Below, in pieces: positions 5,999 to 6,700 of a stretch of 6,700 nt of DNA. Both the position numbers and the translations under genes were made by a program. This stretch comes from an uncultured Collinsella sp. (GTDB taxonomy: Bacteria > Actinomycetota > Coriobacteriia > Coriobacteriales > Coriobacteriaceae): contig CABRFA010000029.1 in NCBI GenBank assembly GCA_902470065.1, positions 1 to 6,700 on the forward strand. The letters are read 5' to 3'. Under the pieces are notes generated by a model. The model saw only the letters and a program-made list of their open reading frames with translations, was not told the origin of the DNA and searched no databases. The stretch's first letter is position 1, and each line of letters opens with the position of its first letter.

Positions 5999-6016
5999 GC
6001 ACGGGTTAAGCCGTGC
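5999..6016 (+). other. Short hairpin just after yebC
   Basis: GCACGG (5999-6004) pairs with CCGTGC (6011-6016) around a 6-base loop, and outer GCCC (5995-5998) can pair with GGGC (6023-6026) across an unpaired stretch. There is no T run, so it is probably a 3' UTR structure rather than a terminator; the true terminator is at 6063-6104. Confidence 0.35.
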
Positions 6017-6062
6017 ATATCTGGGCATAATGAAGCGAGCATGCAAGCCTCGTGGAATAGAT

Positions 6063-6104
6063 GAGCCGGATCCGCGTGCGTAGAGCACCGGACCCGGCTC
6101 TTTT
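6063..6104 (+). terminator. Intrinsic terminator of yebC
   Basis: GAGCCGG (6063-6069) pairs with CCGGCTC (6094-6100). After one A-C mismatch, TCCG (6071-6074) pairs with CGGA (6089-6092), and GTGC (6076-6079) with GCAC (6085-6088) around a 5-base loop. TTTT follows at once (6101-6104). This long GC-rich stem with a T run is the most convincing terminator in the window. Confidence 0.88.
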
Positions 6105-6109
6105 ATAAT
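6104..6109 (+). promoter_or_regulatory. Candidate -10 (TATAAT) for the AmaP-like gene
   Basis: A consensus TATAAT begins at the last T of the yebC terminator. The expected -35 position (about 6081-6086) falls in the terminator loop and does not match TTGACA. It is well placed for a leader of about 45 bases before the GTG at 6160, but AT-rich terminator tails can give such matches by chance. Confidence 0.4.
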
Positions 6110-6146
6110 GATGCGAACCGTTTTGCATTTCGAGAGCCGAGATTTG

Positions 6147-6153
6147 AAGGGAG
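6147..6153 (+). promoter_or_regulatory. Ribosome binding site that sets the GTG start at 6160
   Basis: AAGGGAG ends 6 bases before GTG at 6160. No in-frame ATG before codon 36 exists, and starting there would remove the first membrane helix. Confidence 0.7.
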
Positions 6154-6159
6154 CGCCAC

Positions 6160-6700
6160 GTGCGCGTACTCAAACGAGCCCTAGCGATCGTGTATCTTGC
6201 CGCCGCCATCGTGGCGCTGGGTACGCTTGTCTGCCAGTTTTGGGGGCCGTATACGTATCGCTTTATGCTGCTGATGCGCGACCCCATGCCGCGCATTGTC
6301 GTGACGGCATGCGGCGGAGTTGTGGCGATTGGCGTGCTGGTAAGCTTCTTCCGCCTGATGTTTGCTCGTCGCGAGCCGTCCTGCGTGCATCCGGCGGGGG
6401 AGCGTAATATCGAGGTCACGCTCGCGGCGCTTTCTTCGTGCGCCAGGGCTGCTGCAGAGCGCGACGATCGCGTGATGATCGAGCATGTCGAGGCCCGCGT
6501 CCAAGGCTCCGACGATTCGCACGTCCGTTTTAAGGTCGAGGCTATCGCGCTTGACGATAAGGACGTGGCATCTCTGGCTACCGCGATGCAGCAGCGCATC
6601 GAGGAAGCTTGCGACACCATGCTCGGCACGCCGGGCACGACCGCACGCGTCCGTTTTTTGCCGTCCAAGACTACCGTCCAGACCGTGGAGGTTTCCGGTG
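6160..6700 (+). CDS. amaP: AmaP-like alkaline-shock membrane anchor protein, 3' end outside the window
   Basis: This frame runs without a stop from GTG 6160 to the window edge (180 codons). It has two N-terminal membrane helices (about residues 7-28 and 45-68) joined by a short loop, Arg70-Arg71 after the second, then a soluble alpha/beta region beginning IEVTLAALSSCARAAAE (84-100), with later VRFKVEAIALDDKDVASL and a conserved-looking V-x-F strand near the edge. This layout matches AmaP, which holds Asp23/Gls24-type proteins at the membrane in Gram-positive bacteria and is linked to envelope stress. In such loci asp23-like and DUF2273 genes often lie next to it, which predicts them beyond 6700; none precedes it here. 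The call rests on architecture and general resemblance, not an alignment; it could be another two-helix membrane protein. Confidence 0.68.
   Translation, partial: MRVLKRALAIVYLAAAIVALGTLVCQFWGPYTYRFMLLMRDPMPRIVVTACGGVVAIGVLVSFFRLMFARREPSCVHPAGERNIEVTLAALSSCARAAAERDDRVMIEHVEARVQGSDDSHVRFKVEAIALDDKDVASLATAMQQRIEEACDTMLGTPGTTARVRFLPSKTTVQTVEVSG

Noticed and set aside
5160..6002. 280-codon open frame on the minus strand opposite yebC
   Set aside because: It is a shadow of the strong codon bias of yebC. Its product is a low-complexity Leu/Gly/Asp/Val mix with no family resemblance, and yebC on the other strand is beyond doubt.
6006..6668. 220-codon open frame on the minus strand
   Set aside because: It covers the yebC terminator and lies opposite the AmaP-like gene. 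Its product is Arg/Ser/Thr-rich without hydrophobic segments or motifs, typical of an antisense shadow.

Overview
The window is GC-rich, with densely packed genes all reading on the plus strand. The gene set (type III pantothenate kinase, ComEB-type dCMP deaminase, stand-alone NifU-like protein, Lgt, a large DUF6020-like membrane protein, YebC and an AmaP-like membrane protein), together with codon choice and start signals, suggests a Gram-positive actinobacterium of the class Coriobacteriia, perhaps Collinsella or a relative. This placement is inferred from remembered protein families, not from a search.

Layout: 1-767 is the 3' part of coaX (CoA synthesis), open at the left edge. A GC-rich hairpin spans its stop codon. 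comEB (849-1373, dCMP to dUMP) has its own extended -10 promoter. A 171-base gap holds a degenerate copy of a palindromic repeat, a perfect 12-base palindrome and a leader hairpin, followed by a NifU-like Fe-S scaffold gene (1545-1823). lgt (1933-2754, lipoprotein diacylglyceryl transfer) follows after another leader hairpin. Next is a 727-residue polytopic membrane protein (2838-5021), best read as a DUF6020-type, GT-C-like protein of unknown substrate. yebC (5187-5993) has strongly biased codons typical of a highly expressed gene and ends at a convincing intrinsic terminator. The last gene (6160-6700, open at the right edge) starts with GTG and looks like AmaP, the membrane anchor of Asp23-type proteins.

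The genes are mostly housekeeping and do not form one pathway; most seem to be separate short transcription units, since hairpins or promoter-like sites lie in nearly every gap. lgt and the DUF6020-like protein both act at the membrane and may contribute to envelope assembly, but this is only suggested by adjacency.

The most unusual signal is a small family of palindromic elements with the core GGGG(A/T)CAGG, all in the same orientation, lying at the 3' ends of comEB, lgt and the DUF6020-like gene. The comEB copy crosses the stop codon and appears to have supplied the protein's last residues. I see no CRISPR array, tRNA, rRNA, insertion sequence, phage gene or defence system, and no gene-free stretch longer than 300 bases.
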